A stretch of DNA of 64,000 nucleotides, taken from an uncultured Caulobacterales bacterium. Its GTDB lineage: Bacteria; Pseudomonadota; Alphaproteobacteria; Caulobacterales; Caulobacteraceae. A program made the translations under genes and the position numbers. The notes beneath the pieces were generated by a model. The model ran no database searches. It was not told the DNA's origin and saw nothing but the letters and a program-made list of their open reading frames with translations. Within the stretch, counting starts at the first letter, position 1. Every line of letters begins with the position of its first letter. The DNA lies in assembly GCA_903840435.1 (NCBI GenBank), contig CAIMFV010000012.1:1-64000 (forward strand), read 5' to 3'. This document shows positions 38,163 through 47,524 of the stretch, piece after piece.

Positions 38163-40742
38163 ATGACTTTGGAGACCCCGCCGCCGATCCCGCCGACGCC
38201 GACCGAGCCCCCCTTCTCGCTCGCGCCCAACGCCAAGATCGCCCGCCGTCAAACGAAATCCGCTAAGCGTTCGTCAAAGCGCGGCATGAGCCGTTTTGCC
38301 TATATCTTTGCTGTGGTGGGCTCCATCTTGTGGGGCATGTGCGTCATTGCCTTTGCCGTCGGCTATAAGTCGATGGATTGGGCGTTTGACTATCAGCCGA
38401 TCCAGATGGTGCTCTTGGGTCTGGTGTCCATTCTTCCCGCTATTCTGATGGGCATTATCGCCCACGCCTTTCGCCAGGCCGACGCCTTGCAAGACGAAAC
38501 GCGCCGCAGCCGCGAGGCGACCGAGCGCCTTGTCGGACCGGTTGTACTGGCGGCGGGCGAGACCGCCTCGCTGGTTGATCATCTGCATCACGAGATTGAC
38601 CGGGCCGTGGGTGTTGCAACCCAGGCCTCCGAACACCTCGCCCATTTGCGCCTGACCCTCGCCGAAGAGAGCGACCGGATGAGCGCCACTGTGGCTGAAG
38701 CGGAACGGGTGACCCGGCTCCTTGCTGAAGGCCTTGGTGCTGAGCGAATGGAAATGGGCGTCCTGTCGGCAGAGCTCGAAGGTCGTGCGGCCTCCATTGC
38801 GGGCGCTATTCAACGGCAAGCGAAAATGGTCTCCGAGGCCTCTGATTTGGCCGAGACCCAGATCCGCGAGGCAGAATCGATTTTAGCCGCCCGCGCGGCC
38901 GACTTGGCGGCGGCAGCGGCAGATGCCGGAGAGGTTGGCGCGCTCGCCAGCCAGCAGTTTCAGCTGACCGCCGAGCAGTTGGAAGACGTCTCCGCCAAGA
39001 TCGCCGGACGGGTCGACTCCCTCACGCTCGCCCTCTCAACCGAACGCGAGCAATTGTCCCACGCGGCTCAGGCCTTGATGGTCGATCACGAACTGGTCAG
39101 CGGCCAGATGAAGTCGCAACGCGAGCTTCTGATCGATGCGGTGGCTCAAGCTCGGATCGGGTCACAAGACCTGCATGTGGCCGCCTCGTCGGGAGCCGAA
39201 GCCCTGCGGCAACTGATTGCGGAGGCTGCTGCCCAGGTAGGCGCCTTGGTCGAGACGGCGCGCGCTGAGCAAGAAGAACTGGAAAACCAAGCCCGGTCAC
39301 GGCTGAAGCTTTTCGGTGCCGCCATTGCCGAGGAGCGCACGGCGATTGACCAAACCACCCGCCATGCCCTGCACGGCTTTCTCAGTGCGGCCGACGAGGC
39401 ACGGCGCGCCGTGTCGAACGAGATCGAACAGCACCGCGAGCAAACGGTTGGGGCCACCAAAGAGGCCATCGAAGAACTGGGACGGGCGGCAGAGGGTGCG
39501 CGTCTGTCGGCGGCCGCCCATCTGGAAGAAACGCGCCGTTTGGCCGAAACCCATGTCGGAAAGGCCCGCGAACAGCTCGATCAATTAGGGGAAAGCGCCT
39601 TTATGGCGGCGCAGCGGGCCGATGAAATATTTGATTCTCGCCTCGCCTCCGCCCGACGCTTGATCGATGAATCGGCGCGGATTGTCGAGGATGCCGGTTT
39701 GAAATCGGCCCAGAAGATCGAGGTCGGGCTGAACGCCACCCGCGAAGCCTTGGCCGAGCTCGAAGCCTTGATGAGCGAAGTGGACACCCGCGCGGGGCGC
39801 ATGCCTGCCCAAGCCCGCATGAGCGTCGAAGCGGTGCGCGACGCCGTCTCCAAGGGGGTCAATGATTTGACCGAAGCGGCCAGACGGGCAGCCGCCGAAA
39901 CCCAGGTCATCGACCTCGCCTTCCAAGAGCGGGTCAAGCGCAACTACGAAATGCTCAACCAATCCGTGCGGTTGATGAGCGAGGTCGCCGGGTCCGCCGA
40001 TCAAGCGACCTTGGAAGCGCGCACGCCGAGCCTGCAACCGCCGCCGGTGACACCTCCGCCGCCGGATATTGCCCGCGCCATGGAAGAGGCGCGCGTGAAG
40101 GCGCTGGCCGCAGTCACCTCAGCGGTGGAAGAAAAACGCCGTGCCGCCGCCGGAGGCACAGGGCCAGTGAGTGCGCCGGTGGCTGCTCGTGGCGGCGATG
40201 ATGCCCCCCTCGATCTCAGCGCCGCATCGGCCCGACCAAAACTCCGATTGACCCCAACCGAGCAGGACCAAGCCGTCGGCGCGGTGTTTCAATCGCCAAG
40301 TGAACCCCGGCGCGAGGCCCGACCCGGTGCTTCGGACAGTTGGTCGCTGCGCGATCTCCTCAACAATATGGATGATCCCCAGCCGCCGCCAGGACGGCCG
40401 GCTGGCGAGCGTTTGGTGCTTGAACTGCACAGCCTTGGCATCGACTCCGCTGCCCTCCTGCCACGGTCGCGGGTCGAGGACATTGCCAAGGCGCTCAATC
40501 TCGGCGACCTCGATGCGGGCCGCAGCCACATACGTCGTCTCGCGCCCGCAGCCACCCGACGCTTGGCGCGACGGCTCGATGCAGAGCCTGCCGTTCGCAG
40601 CGAAGCCGCCAAGTTCGTCGCCGATTTCGGCGACCGGCTGATCGATTCGCTCGCCAGGGAAGGTGCAGCGGCTGACCTGCTGACCACCGAGGAGGGCCGC
40701 GCCTTCCTGCTTCTCGACGCGGCGATCAGCCAGCAAGGCTAG
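38163..40742 (+). CDS. Large coiled-coil membrane protein, TipN-like polarity factor
   Basis: An 859-residue protein with a basic cytoplasmic N-terminus, two membrane segments (about residues 45-67, AYIFAVVGSILWGMCVIAFA, and about 78-100, IQMVLLGLVSILPAILMGII), then roughly 500 residues of Ala/Glu/Arg-rich coiled coil (for example AESILAARAADLAAAAADAG). A Pro-rich linker (LQPPPVTPPPPD) and a compact C-terminal domain (residues ~720-859) follow. This order matches TipN, the Caulobacter protein that marks the new pole and guides division and flagellar placement. The match is from architecture and remembered motifs, not a search. The dipeptide epimerase gene starts 7 bp later. Confidence 0.65.
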   Translation: MTLETPPPIPPTPTEPPFSLAPNAKIARRQTKSAKRSSKRGMSRFAYIFAVVGSILWGMCVIAFAVGYKSMDWAFDYQPIQMVLLGLVSILPAILMGIIAHAFRQADALQDETRRSREATERLVGPVVLAAGETASLVDHLHHEIDRAVGVATQASEHLAHLRLTLAEESDRMSATVAEAERVTRLLAEGLGAERMEMGVLSAELEGRAASIAGAIQRQAKMVSEASDLAETQIREAESILAARAADLAAAAADAGEVGALASQQFQLTAEQLEDVSAKIAGRVDSLTLALSTEREQLSHAAQALMVDHELVSGQMKSQRELLIDAVAQARIGSQDLHVAASSGAEALRQLIAEAAAQVGALVETARAEQEELENQARSRLKLFGAAIAEERTAIDQTTRHALHGFLSAADEARRAVSNEIEQHREQTVGATKEAIEELGRAAEGARLSAAAHLEETRRLAETHVGKAREQLDQLGESAFMAAQRADEIFDSRLASARRLIDESARIVEDAGLKSAQKIEVGLNATREALAELEALMSEVDTRAGRMPAQARMSVEAVRDAVSKGVNDLTEAARRAAAETQVIDLAFQERVKRNYEMLNQSVRLMSEVAGSADQATLEARTPSLQPPPVTPPPPDIARAMEEARVKALAAVTSAVEEKRRAAAGGTGPVSAPVAARGGDDAPLDLSAASARPKLRLTPTEQDQAVGAVFQSPSEPRREARPGASDSWSLRDLLNNMDDPQPPPGRPAGERLVLELHSLGIDSAALLPRSRVEDIAKALNLGDLDAGRSHIRRLAPAATRRLARRLDAEPAVRSEAAKFVADFGDRLIDSLAREGAAADLLTTEEGRAFLLLDAAISQQG

Positions 40743-40749
40743 GCCCCGC

Positions 40750-41727
40750 ATGGAGCTCACGGCGGTCCGCGAGGTCTTCCCGCTCGCCAGCGCATTTCGC
40801 ATCTCGCGCGGCGCCAAAACCGAGGCGGTGGTGGTCCGCGTCAGCCTCACCGTGGACGGCCAACTTGGCCAAGGGGAAGCGACGCCCTATGCGCGGTATG
40901 GCGAAACCGTCGAAGGGGTGCTCGCCGAAATTGCCCAGATTTGGCAAAGCTTCGCCGCCAATCCCAGCCGCGAGCGCCTCGCCGATATCGCCCCGCCGGG
41001 CGCCGCGCGCAACGCGATCGACTGTGCGCTTTGGGATTTGGACGCCAAACGCGCCGGGGTCAGGGCCTGGACGCTCGCCGGGATTGATCGGCTCGATCCG
41101 GTCAAAACCGCCTATACAATCAGCCTCGACACCAAGGATGCGATGGCAGAGGCCGCCAAGGCCGCCGCCCGCCGCCCCTTGCTGAAGCTAAAAATCGGCA
41201 GCGGAGACGATCTCGACAAGATTGCCGCCGTGCGCATGGCGGCGCCGCGAACACGCTTGGTCATCGACGCCAATGAAGCCCTTGATCTCGACACCTTAAA
41301 CCGTCTGGCGCCGGATCTGGTTCAGCTGGGGGTGAAGATGATCGAACAACCCCTCCCCGCCTCTGAAGATGCAGCGCTTGCCGACTATCGTGGCCAGATT
41401 CCCCTGTGCGCCGATGAAAGCCTGCACACGCGTGCCGAGCTCGACCGCCTCAGCCCTCTCTACCATGCAGTCAATATCAAGCTCGACAAGACCGGCGGAC
41501 TGACCGAGGCGCTTGCCCTGCGCTCAGACGCCCGCGCTCGGGGAATGATGATTATGGCGGGCTGTATGGTGGCGACGTCCTTGTCGATAGCCCCGGCCAT
41601 GCTCATCGCCCAGGGCGCGGAGGTGGTCGATTTGGATGGTCCCCTTCTACTCGCCAAGGATCGAGAGCCCGGTCTCACCTATCTGGGATCGATGATTTCG
41701 CCGCCTTCGCCTCAAATCTGGGGGTGA
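40750..41727 (+). CDS. Dipeptide epimerase (L-Ala-D/L-Glu epimerase-like)
   Basis: A 325-residue enolase-superfamily enzyme of the muconate-lactonizing subgroup. The catalytic Lys pair is LLKLKIGSGDD and NIKLDKTGGL. Metal ligands are in VIDANEALD, MIEQPLPASED and LCADESLHTR. These correspond to YcjG-type epimerases that convert L-Ala-D-Glu to L-Ala-L-Glu during murein peptide recycling. The gene is 7 bp behind the TipN-like gene, so the two are probably one operon. Its 3' end overlaps by 16 bp the end of the convergent MFS gene. Substrate specificity is inferred from family only. Confidence 0.9.
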   Translation: MELTAVREVFPLASAFRISRGAKTEAVVVRVSLTVDGQLGQGEATPYARYGETVEGVLAEIAQIWQSFAANPSRERLADIAPPGAARNAIDCALWDLDAKRAGVRAWTLAGIDRLDPVKTAYTISLDTKDAMAEAAKAAARRPLLKLKIGSGDDLDKIAAVRMAAPRTRLVIDANEALDLDTLNRLAPDLVQLGVKMIEQPLPASEDAALADYRGQIPLCADESLHTRAELDRLSPLYHAVNIKLDKTGGLTEALALRSDARARGMMIMAGCMVATSLSIAPAMLIAQGAEVVDLDGPLLLAKDREPGLTYLGSMISPPSPQIWG

Positions 41728-42896
41728 TGGACAGGCTCTGGCGAGGTGGCGAGACGCCGCGCCAAAATCAGCGCCGCCATGACGCCCAAGAGCGCCATCA
41801 AACTCATGGCGAGATAGGCCCGGGCGCCTGACAGCTGGAACAGGGCCCCGCCTGCAAGCGTGGCAAGGCCGGTCGCCAGTCCATAGGACAAGGACGCCAG
41901 CAGGGTCTGGGCCGACGAGGCGTGGTCGCGCGGGGTCAATTGCGCGATCAGCAGCAACGAGCCGATATAGGTCGCAGAAAAGGTCAGGGCGTGCAGCGCC
42001 TGCAAAGGGAAGACGAGCCAAAAGGGCGCCGAAAGGGAGAGAGCTGTCCACCTGATGACTGCGCCCGCGCCACCGGCGACAATCATGCCTACCGCGCCTA
42101 ACCGCGACCGGAGCCCTGTACCAAACCAAAGAAACGCAACTTCGGCGGTGACGCTGACGCCCCACATTGCGCCAACCAGTCCTGACGAGGCTCCCTGAGC
42201 CCGCCAGGCAATGGCGGAAAAAGCATAGTAGATCGCGTGCGATCCTTGGATCAGGCTTACGGCCAAAAGCAGGATAGCGACATTGGTGTTACCCAGGAAT
42301 TCGCGGTGGGCGCTGAGGCGCGTGCGGAAACCGGCCGGAGCAGCGCCGTCCAGCACCCGCTCCTTCGGCAAGACCACTCGGGCGCCGATGGCGCAGGCGA
42401 AGGCTGCAATTGCCGACCAAACCACGGCGACGAGCGATCCGGCGACGGCAACCACCAGGCCGCACAAAATATTGGCCGCCACATAACCCGCAGAGCCTAT
42501 GCCACGCGCAATACTATAGGAAAAACCGTCTCGGGCAGCGCGACGCAAGGTAAAAACATCCGCCAGCGGCGAGACGGCGGCAATGGCGGTGGCGGCGATC
42601 AGATAGAGGATGAGCCAGGGCAGAAAGCCGCTGAATGCCAAGAGCGCCGCATAGGCGAGGCCAGCCACGAGGGCGAGTAACATCATCGGCGTTCGGCGCA
42701 ACGAAAAGCCGTCTGCCCAAACCGCCAGGATCGGACCCAAGGCCACCCGAAGCAACATCGGTACTGCGATGATGACGCCGATCTGTGCCGCCGAAAGGCC
42801 GCGCGCCTTGAACCAGACCGGAAGGTAGGGCATCGTCGCACCTGTCCCCATATAGATGAGACAGTAAAACAGGCCGTGGCGAAGAGCAGCGCGCAT
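41712..42896 (-). CDS. MFS transporter, phenylpropionate-permease-like
   Basis: A 394-residue major facilitator protein with about 12 hydrophobic segments. It starts LRHGLFYCLIYMGTGATMPY then LPVWFKARGLSAAQIGVIIA, a start shared with the HcaT / PPP family and nucleoside-proton symporters. LGPILAVWADGFSLRRTPMM holds the conserved loop after the second segment. The gene is convergent with the dipeptide epimerase gene, overlapping by 16 bp. The substrate is not assignable; peptide or amino-acid uptake would fit the neighbour but is speculation. Confidence 0.88.
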   Translation of the reverse strand: MRAALRHGLFYCLIYMGTGATMPYLPVWFKARGLSAAQIGVIIAVPMLLRVALGPILAVWADGFSLRRTPMMLLALVAGLAYAALLAFSGFLPWLILYLIAATAIAAVSPLADVFTLRRAARDGFSYSIARGIGSAGYVAANILCGLVVAVAGSLVAVVWSAIAAFACAIGARVVLPKERVLDGAAPAGFRTRLSAHREFLGNTNVAILLLAVSLIQGSHAIYYAFSAIAWRAQGASSGLVGAMWGVSVTAEVAFLWFGTGLRSRLGAVGMIVAGGAGAVIRWTALSLSAPFWLVFPLQALHALTFSATYIGSLLLIAQLTPRDHASSAQTLLASLSYGLATGLATLAGGALFQLSGARAYLAMSLMALLGVMAALILARRLATSPEPVHHPQI

Positions 42897-42943
42897 GCTC
42901 TAGGCCTAAATAGGTTTGCGACGAGAAAAAAGGATTACCTGAA

Positions 42944-43318
42944 ATGACCGCAAGGATGGCGCCCACCCAGGCGAAGCGCGTGGTCAGCCTTGCTGGACTT
43001 AGCGGCGCAATGGCCGTGGCCGAGGGGGCCTTCGGCGCCCATGGTGTCGCTGATGCAAGTCTTCGCGCCCTGTTACAGACGGCCGCCATCTATCAGTTGG
43101 CTGCAGCCTCGGCGGGGCTCAGCTTAGGACTGGCGCGCCGATTTTTTCTCGCTGCGGCGTTGATTTTGGTCGGCGGCTTTATTTTCGCAGCCAGCCTCGA
43201 TGCGATTGTGCTCACCCAGGAAAAGCGATTTGGCGCGATAACTCCAATTGGTGGCTTGAGCTTAATCGCCGGGTTTATTTTGGTCTTCCTTGGAGCGCTC
43301 CGGTCGCCTGAGGATTGA
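42944..43318 (+). CDS. DUF423 membrane protein
   Basis: A 124-residue protein of the DUF423 (YgdD) family with about four membrane segments. The family signature is LAGLSGAMAVAEGAFGAHGV, and later GLSLIAGFILVFLGAL forms the last helix. ATG 42944 is preceded by AAGGATT. It is divergent from the MFS gene and 73 bp before the COG0523 GTPase. Function unknown; cytoplasmic membrane location is inferred from hydrophobicity. Confidence 0.88.
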   Translation: MTARMAPTQAKRVVSLAGLSGAMAVAEGAFGAHGVADASLRALLQTAAIYQLAAASAGLSLGLARRFFLAAALILVGGFIFAASLDAIVLTQEKRFGAITPIGGLSLIAGFILVFLGALRSPED

Positions 43319-43391
43319 TCGTTGCTCTTCCCGACTGGCGCATCGTCCCTACATAGAACAAACGCTTTAGAAATTGGACGCGAACCTCCCC

Positions 43392-44453
43392 ATGACAGAT
43401 AAAGTCCCCGTTACGGTTCTGACTGGCTATCTCGGCGCTGGCAAAACCACCTTGCTCAATCGGATTTTGACCGAAAACCATGGGCACAAATATGCCGTGG
43501 TGGTGAATGAGTTTGGGGAAATCGGCATCGATAACGACCTGATCGTCGACGCCGATGAAGAAGTCTTCGAGATGAATAATGGTTGCGTCTGCTGCACGGT
43601 GCGTGGCGATTTAATCCGTATCATCAATGGCTTAATGCGGCGTCCCGGTCGCTTTGACGCCATACTGGTTGAAACCACCGGCCTCGCCGACCCCGGCCCC
43701 GTCGCGCAAACCTTTTTTGTCGACGAGGAAGTGCGGGAAAAAACCCGCCTCGACAGCGTCACCACCGTCGTCGACGCCAAGCACATTCATCTGCGGTTGG
43801 ACGACAGCCGCGAAGCGCGCGAGCAAATCGCCTTTGCCGACCAAATCGTGTTGAATAAGTCCGACCTGGTCTCGGAAGACGAACTGCGCGGTGTCGAGGC
43901 GAGGCTGCGTCGCCTCAATCCCTTAGCGCCCATCCACCGGGCCACGCGTTCGAATGTGGATCTCGATCTGGTGCTTGGCCGCAATGGATTTGATCTCGAT
44001 CGGATCGTGTCGCTCGAGCCCGACTTTCTCAATCCCCCCCATGGCGAGCCGGGCCACGTTCACGACCAGGATTGCGGCCATGACGACCATGGCCATCACC
44101 ACGATCATCATCACGATCATGATCACCATCACCATGCCGACCATCAGCACGATGACGATATTAAGGGCATCTCGCTTTCCACCACCAAACCGATCGATGG
44201 GCAAAAAATTACCCGCTGGCTCAATGAACTCCTGGCCGCACAGGGCCCAGACATCCTGCGCGCCAAGGGCATAATCGACGTCGCGGGCGAAGAGCGTCGG
44301 TTGGTGTTTCAGGCCGTGCACATGATTTTGGAAGGCGATTTGCAACGGGCCTGGAAGGCTGACGAGCCGAGGTTCAGCCGTCTGGTGTTCATTGGCCGCA
44401 ATCTGGATGAAGCCAAGCTAAAAGCTGGGTTTGACGCGACGGTCGCCGTCTGA
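43392..44453 (+). CDS. COG0523 (CobW/ZNG1-like) metal-handling GTPase with His-rich loop
   Basis: A 353-residue G3E-family GTPase and putative metallochaperone. The P-loop is LTGYLGAGKTTLLNRILTEN, the metal-binding CxCC motif is NNGCVCCTVRGDLIR, and the guanine-specificity motif is NKSD. Between the GTPase and C-terminal CobW_C domains lies a His/Asp-rich stretch encoded at about 44058-44155, including HGHHHDHHHDHDHHHHADHQ, likely for zinc or another divalent metal. ATG 43392 fits family starts; an in-frame TTG at 43374 is possible. No Zur-type operator was found upstream, so zinc regulation is not supported here. Confidence 0.92.
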   Translation: MTDKVPVTVLTGYLGAGKTTLLNRILTENHGHKYAVVVNEFGEIGIDNDLIVDADEEVFEMNNGCVCCTVRGDLIRIINGLMRRPGRFDAILVETTGLADPGPVAQTFFVDEEVREKTRLDSVTTVVDAKHIHLRLDDSREAREQIAFADQIVLNKSDLVSEDELRGVEARLRRLNPLAPIHRATRSNVDLDLVLGRNGFDLDRIVSLEPDFLNPPHGEPGHVHDQDCGHDDHGHHHDHHHDHDHHHHADHQHDDDIKGISLSTTKPIDGQKITRWLNELLAAQGPDILRAKGIIDVAGEERRLVFQAVHMILEGDLQRAWKADEPRFSRLVFIGRNLDEAKLKAGFDATVAV

Positions 44454-44517
44454 GCGGCGGCCAAATCCGACCAGGACTACGGGAAAAATCGCAATTAAGA
44501 CGTCGACTGACTTTCGT

Positions 44518-44535
44518 CCGTCACCAAACTGTTAT
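44518..44535 (+). promoter_or_regulatory. Candidate PHO box upstream of pstS
   Basis: CCGTCAC-CAAA-CTGTTAT matches the PhoB-binding pattern of two CTGTCAT half-sites separated by 4 bp, with 11 of 14 half-site bases agreeing. It lies 64 bp before the pstS start, the expected place for PhoB-activated transcription. Phosphate control of this operon is well known in the family; occupancy here is inferred. Confidence 0.6.
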
Positions 44536-44598
44536 GGAGCGCGGGTAAGCACCCTGTGGAAGCGCGCGATGATGTGACATGCGTGCAGGGAGACGACC

Positions 44599-45636
44599 AT
44601 GTTTAAAAGCTTTGCGATCACGCTGACGGCGACCCTTTTGGCGAGCGTTGCGGCTCAAGCGGGCGACATCACTGGCGCGGGCGCCACCTTCCCGGCGCCT
44701 GTCTACGCCAAGTGGGCGGAAAGCTATAAGGCCCAGGCTGGCACACAAGTGAATTACCAGGCCATCGGTTCCGGCGGCGGCATCAAGCAAATCAAGGCCA
44801 AGACGGTCGCCTTCGGCGCCTCTGACAAGCCGCTTACCTCCGACGACCTGAAGGCCGCGGGCCTCGTGCAATTCCCGACCGTGATCGGCGGCATCGTTCC
44901 CGTGACCAACCTCCCCGGAATCAAGCCCGGCGAATTGCGCTTGAACGGCGATGTGCTGGCGAAGATTTTCTTGGGTCAGGTGAAGAAGTGGAATGATCCG
45001 GCAATCGCCGCGCTCAATCCTGGCAAGGCCCTGCCTGCCCTACCCATCACCGTGGTGCACCGCTCCGACGGTTCCGGAACGTCCTATGTGTTCACCTCCT
45101 ATCTGTCGCTGGTCAACGCCGATTGGAAGGCCAAGGTCGGTGCCAATACCGACGTGGCATGGCCAGCGGGTGAAGGCGGCAAGGGCAATGACGGCGTGGC
45201 CGCGCTCGTCAAGCAAACCCCAGGTGCGCTTGGCTATGTTGAATATGTCTATTCGCATGGCAACCATCTTGACTACATTTCGCTCTCTTCAGCGAGCGGC
45301 GCCTATTTGGAGCCGAATGAGAAGACCTTCGCGACCGCCGCCGCCAAGGCCGACTGGGCCCATACGCCCGGCTTTGCGGTTTCGCTCCTCAATCAACCGG
45401 GCGCGGCTTGGCCAATTTCTTCGGCGACCTTCATCCTGGTTTATGAAAAGCAGGATGATGCCGCTCAAGGGGCAAGCGTTCTGAAGTTCTTTGATTGGGC
45501 TTACAAGAACGGCGATGCGCAAGCCTTGCAACTCGACTATGTGCCGCTTCCAGCTTCGGTGAAGACCTTGGTCCGCAAGACCTGGGCCAAAGCCGTTCAC
45601 GACGCTTCCGGCAAACCGGTCTACGTCTCGCAATAA
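44599..45636 (+). CDS. pstS: Phosphate ABC transporter, periplasmic binding protein
   Basis: A 345-residue high-affinity phosphate-binding protein. Signal peptide MFKSFAITLTATLLASVAAQ is followed directly by GDITGAGATFPAPVYAKWAE. The phosphate-contact motifs are GSGGGIKQIKAKTVAFGASD, VVHRSDGSGTSYVFTSYLS and KGNDGVAALVKQTPGALGYV. The length is normal. GGGAGAC is the ribosome site before ATG 44599. It is the first gene of pstSCAB, with a candidate PHO box upstream. Confidence 0.96.
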   Translation: MFKSFAITLTATLLASVAAQAGDITGAGATFPAPVYAKWAESYKAQAGTQVNYQAIGSGGGIKQIKAKTVAFGASDKPLTSDDLKAAGLVQFPTVIGGIVPVTNLPGIKPGELRLNGDVLAKIFLGQVKKWNDPAIAALNPGKALPALPITVVHRSDGSGTSYVFTSYLSLVNADWKAKVGANTDVAWPAGEGGKGNDGVAALVKQTPGALGYVEYVYSHGNHLDYISLSSASGAYLEPNEKTFATAAAKADWAHTPGFAVSLLNQPGAAWPISSATFILVYEKQDDAAQGASVLKFFDWAYKNGDAQALQLDYVPLPASVKTLVRKTWAKAVHDASGKPVYVSQ

Positions 45637-45696
45637 TCTACCCATGGATGGGCTGACACGCCACTTGGCGGGTCAGCCCTGATTGCGAGCTGGAAT

Positions 45697-46668
45697 ATGA
45701 CGATGACCGTAACACCTGCCTCGACAGACCCCGCGCCGCTCGCCCGAAAAGCGGCAGGGGCGACTTTCGATCCCATCTTCAAGGTCCTGTGCGCCAGCGC
45801 TGCTACGATGTTGTTGGTGACACTGGGCGGCATCGTCATTTCTTTGGGCCTTGGCGGCTGGCCCGCCCTGTCGAAATACGGTCTTTCATTTTTTCTATCG
45901 TCCACCTGGGACCCGGTCGCTGACATCTATGGTGGCGCAGGACCGATTGCCGGCACTTTAATTACGGCGGTTTTGTCACTGTGCTTCGCCTTGCCTTTGG
46001 CCTTCGGCATTGCGGTCTTTTTGGTTGAGTTCTGCCCTCCCCTATTGCGCCGCCCGATTGGTATTGCGGTTGAGCTCTTGGCGGGCGTTCCCTCCATCGT
46101 CTACGGCATGTGGGGCCTGTTCGTCTTTGCGCCGCTGTTTTCCCAATATGTTGAGCTCCCCTTGATCGCCATGGCGCCTCCAGGCTCGATCTGGGAACAG
46201 ATTGTTCAGGGCATTCCGAACGGCTCTGGCATCTTGTCGGCCTCCATCATTCTTGCCGTAATGATCCTGCCCTATATGGCGGCAACTTTGCGCGAGCTCT
46301 TTTTGACCATTCCGCAAAAGGTCCGCGAAAGCGCCTATGGCCTTGGCTGCACCACGCTAGAAGTGATCTGGTCGGTGACCCTGCCCTATGTTCGCCGCAG
46401 CGCTATCGGCGCGGTGATGCTGGGCCTTGGGCGGGCTCTCGGCGAAACCATGGCGGTCACCTTCATCATCGGCAACAGCCACGCCTTCCCCAAGGGCATA
46501 TTTGACGGGGGTTCGACCATCGCCTCAACCATCGCCAATGAATTCCAGGAAGCGACATCCGACCTGCACACCTCGGCTTTGATCGCGCTCGGTCTCGTTC
46601 TGTTCGGCCTGACCTTTAGCGTTCTTGCCATAGCCCGCGCGCTGCTCGGCGCGCCGAAGAACGGTTGA
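45697..46668 (+). CDS. pstC: Phosphate ABC transporter permease
   Basis: A 323-residue inner-membrane permease, one half of the PstCA channel. After a hydrophilic N-terminus it has about six hydrophobic segments. The family block YGGAGPIAGTLITAVLSLCF and the cytoplasmic EAA-type loop REXXYGLGCTTLEVIWSVTL-like region (KVRESAYGLGCTTLEVIW) contact PstB. GRALGETMAVTFIIGNSHAF is the classic PstC signature. It follows pstS by 60 bp and precedes pstA by 7 bp. Confidence 0.95.
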   Translation: MTMTVTPASTDPAPLARKAAGATFDPIFKVLCASAATMLLVTLGGIVISLGLGGWPALSKYGLSFFLSSTWDPVADIYGGAGPIAGTLITAVLSLCFALPLAFGIAVFLVEFCPPLLRRPIGIAVELLAGVPSIVYGMWGLFVFAPLFSQYVELPLIAMAPPGSIWEQIVQGIPNGSGILSASIILAVMILPYMAATLRELFLTIPQKVRESAYGLGCTTLEVIWSVTLPYVRRSAIGAVMLGLGRALGETMAVTFIIGNSHAFPKGIFDGGSTIASTIANEFQEATSDLHTSALIALGLVLFGLTFSVLAIARALLGAPKNG

Positions 46669-46675
46669 GGCTCCC

Positions 46676-47524
46676 ATGGCTGGTTTTAATCGTGTCGGAC
46701 GCCGCAAGATCGCAGACGCACTGTTTGTGGCTTTCTGCACCCTGGCGGCGGTCATTGCGCTCTTCGCTCTGGCTGCCATTTTGACCTCGCTGCTGGTCAA
46801 GGGCGTGTCAGGGATCAACCTGGCGGTCTTTACCCAATCCACGCCTGCACCGGAATCAAATGGTGGCCTTGCCAATGCCATTGTCGGGTCGGTGCTCCTC
46901 TGTGGCGCCGCCATGATTGGCGCGCTCACTATTGGCGTGCTTGCCGGGACCTGGCTGGCAGAGTTTGGCGGCACAAGCCGCTACGCCGCCGTCATCCGCT
47001 TCTTGAACGACGTTTTGCTTTCAGCGCCTTCCATCCTTATCGGCCTGTGCGTCTATTATTTCGCTGTCCGGCCCGTGCATGGCTATAATGGCTGGGCCGG
47101 CGCTCTGGCGCTGTGCTTGATCGCAACGCCGGTCATTACCCGCACAACCGAAGACGTGTTGAAATTGCAATCGCGCCAATTGCGCGAGAGCGGCGTCGCC
47201 CTTGGCGCCCCCTTCTGGGTGACGGTGCAAAAGATCTTGTGGCGAGCGGCGGGTGGCGGGATTATTACCGGCGCGCTCTTGGCCTTCGCCCGAATTTCTG
47301 GCGAAACTGCGCCGCTCTTGTTCACCTCTCTGGGCAACCAGTTCATGAGCTTTGACATGTCAAAGCCGATTTCCAACCTCCCGGCCGTCATCTTCCAATT
47401 TGGCCTTTCGGCCTATGACGATTGGCAAAGGCTCGCCTGGGTCGGCGCGCTTTTGATCGCCGGCGCTGTGCTCACCATCAATATCTTCGTGCGCCTCATT
47501 TCCCAGGAGCCCAAACGCTCATGA
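46676..47524 (+). CDS. pstA: Phosphate ABC transporter permease
   Basis: The second permease, 282 residues, about six hydrophobic segments. Hallmarks are [39 protein letters not shown]-like sequence at the substrate-channel helix and the PstB-contact loop [40 protein letters not shown] is the PstA signature. GAGG precedes ATG 46676. The stop overlaps the pstB start (ATGA), so the two are translationally coupled. Confidence 0.95.
   Translation: MAGFNRVGRRKIADALFVAFCTLAAVIALFALAAILTSLLVKGVSGINLAVFTQSTPAPESNGGLANAIVGSVLLCGAAMIGALTIGVLAGTWLAEFGGTSRYAAVIRFLNDVLLSAPSILIGLCVYYFAVRPVHGYNGWAGALALCLIATPVITRTTEDVLKLQSRQLRESGVALGAPFWVTVQKILWRAAGGGIITGALLAFARISGETAPLLFTSLGNQFMSFDMSKPISNLPAVIFQFGLSAYDDWQRLAWVGALLIAGAVLTINIFVRLISQEPKRS

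Noticed and set aside
43319-43391. Possible Zur box before the COG0523 gene
   Set aside because: No GTTATA-type palindrome is present, only unstructured sequence.
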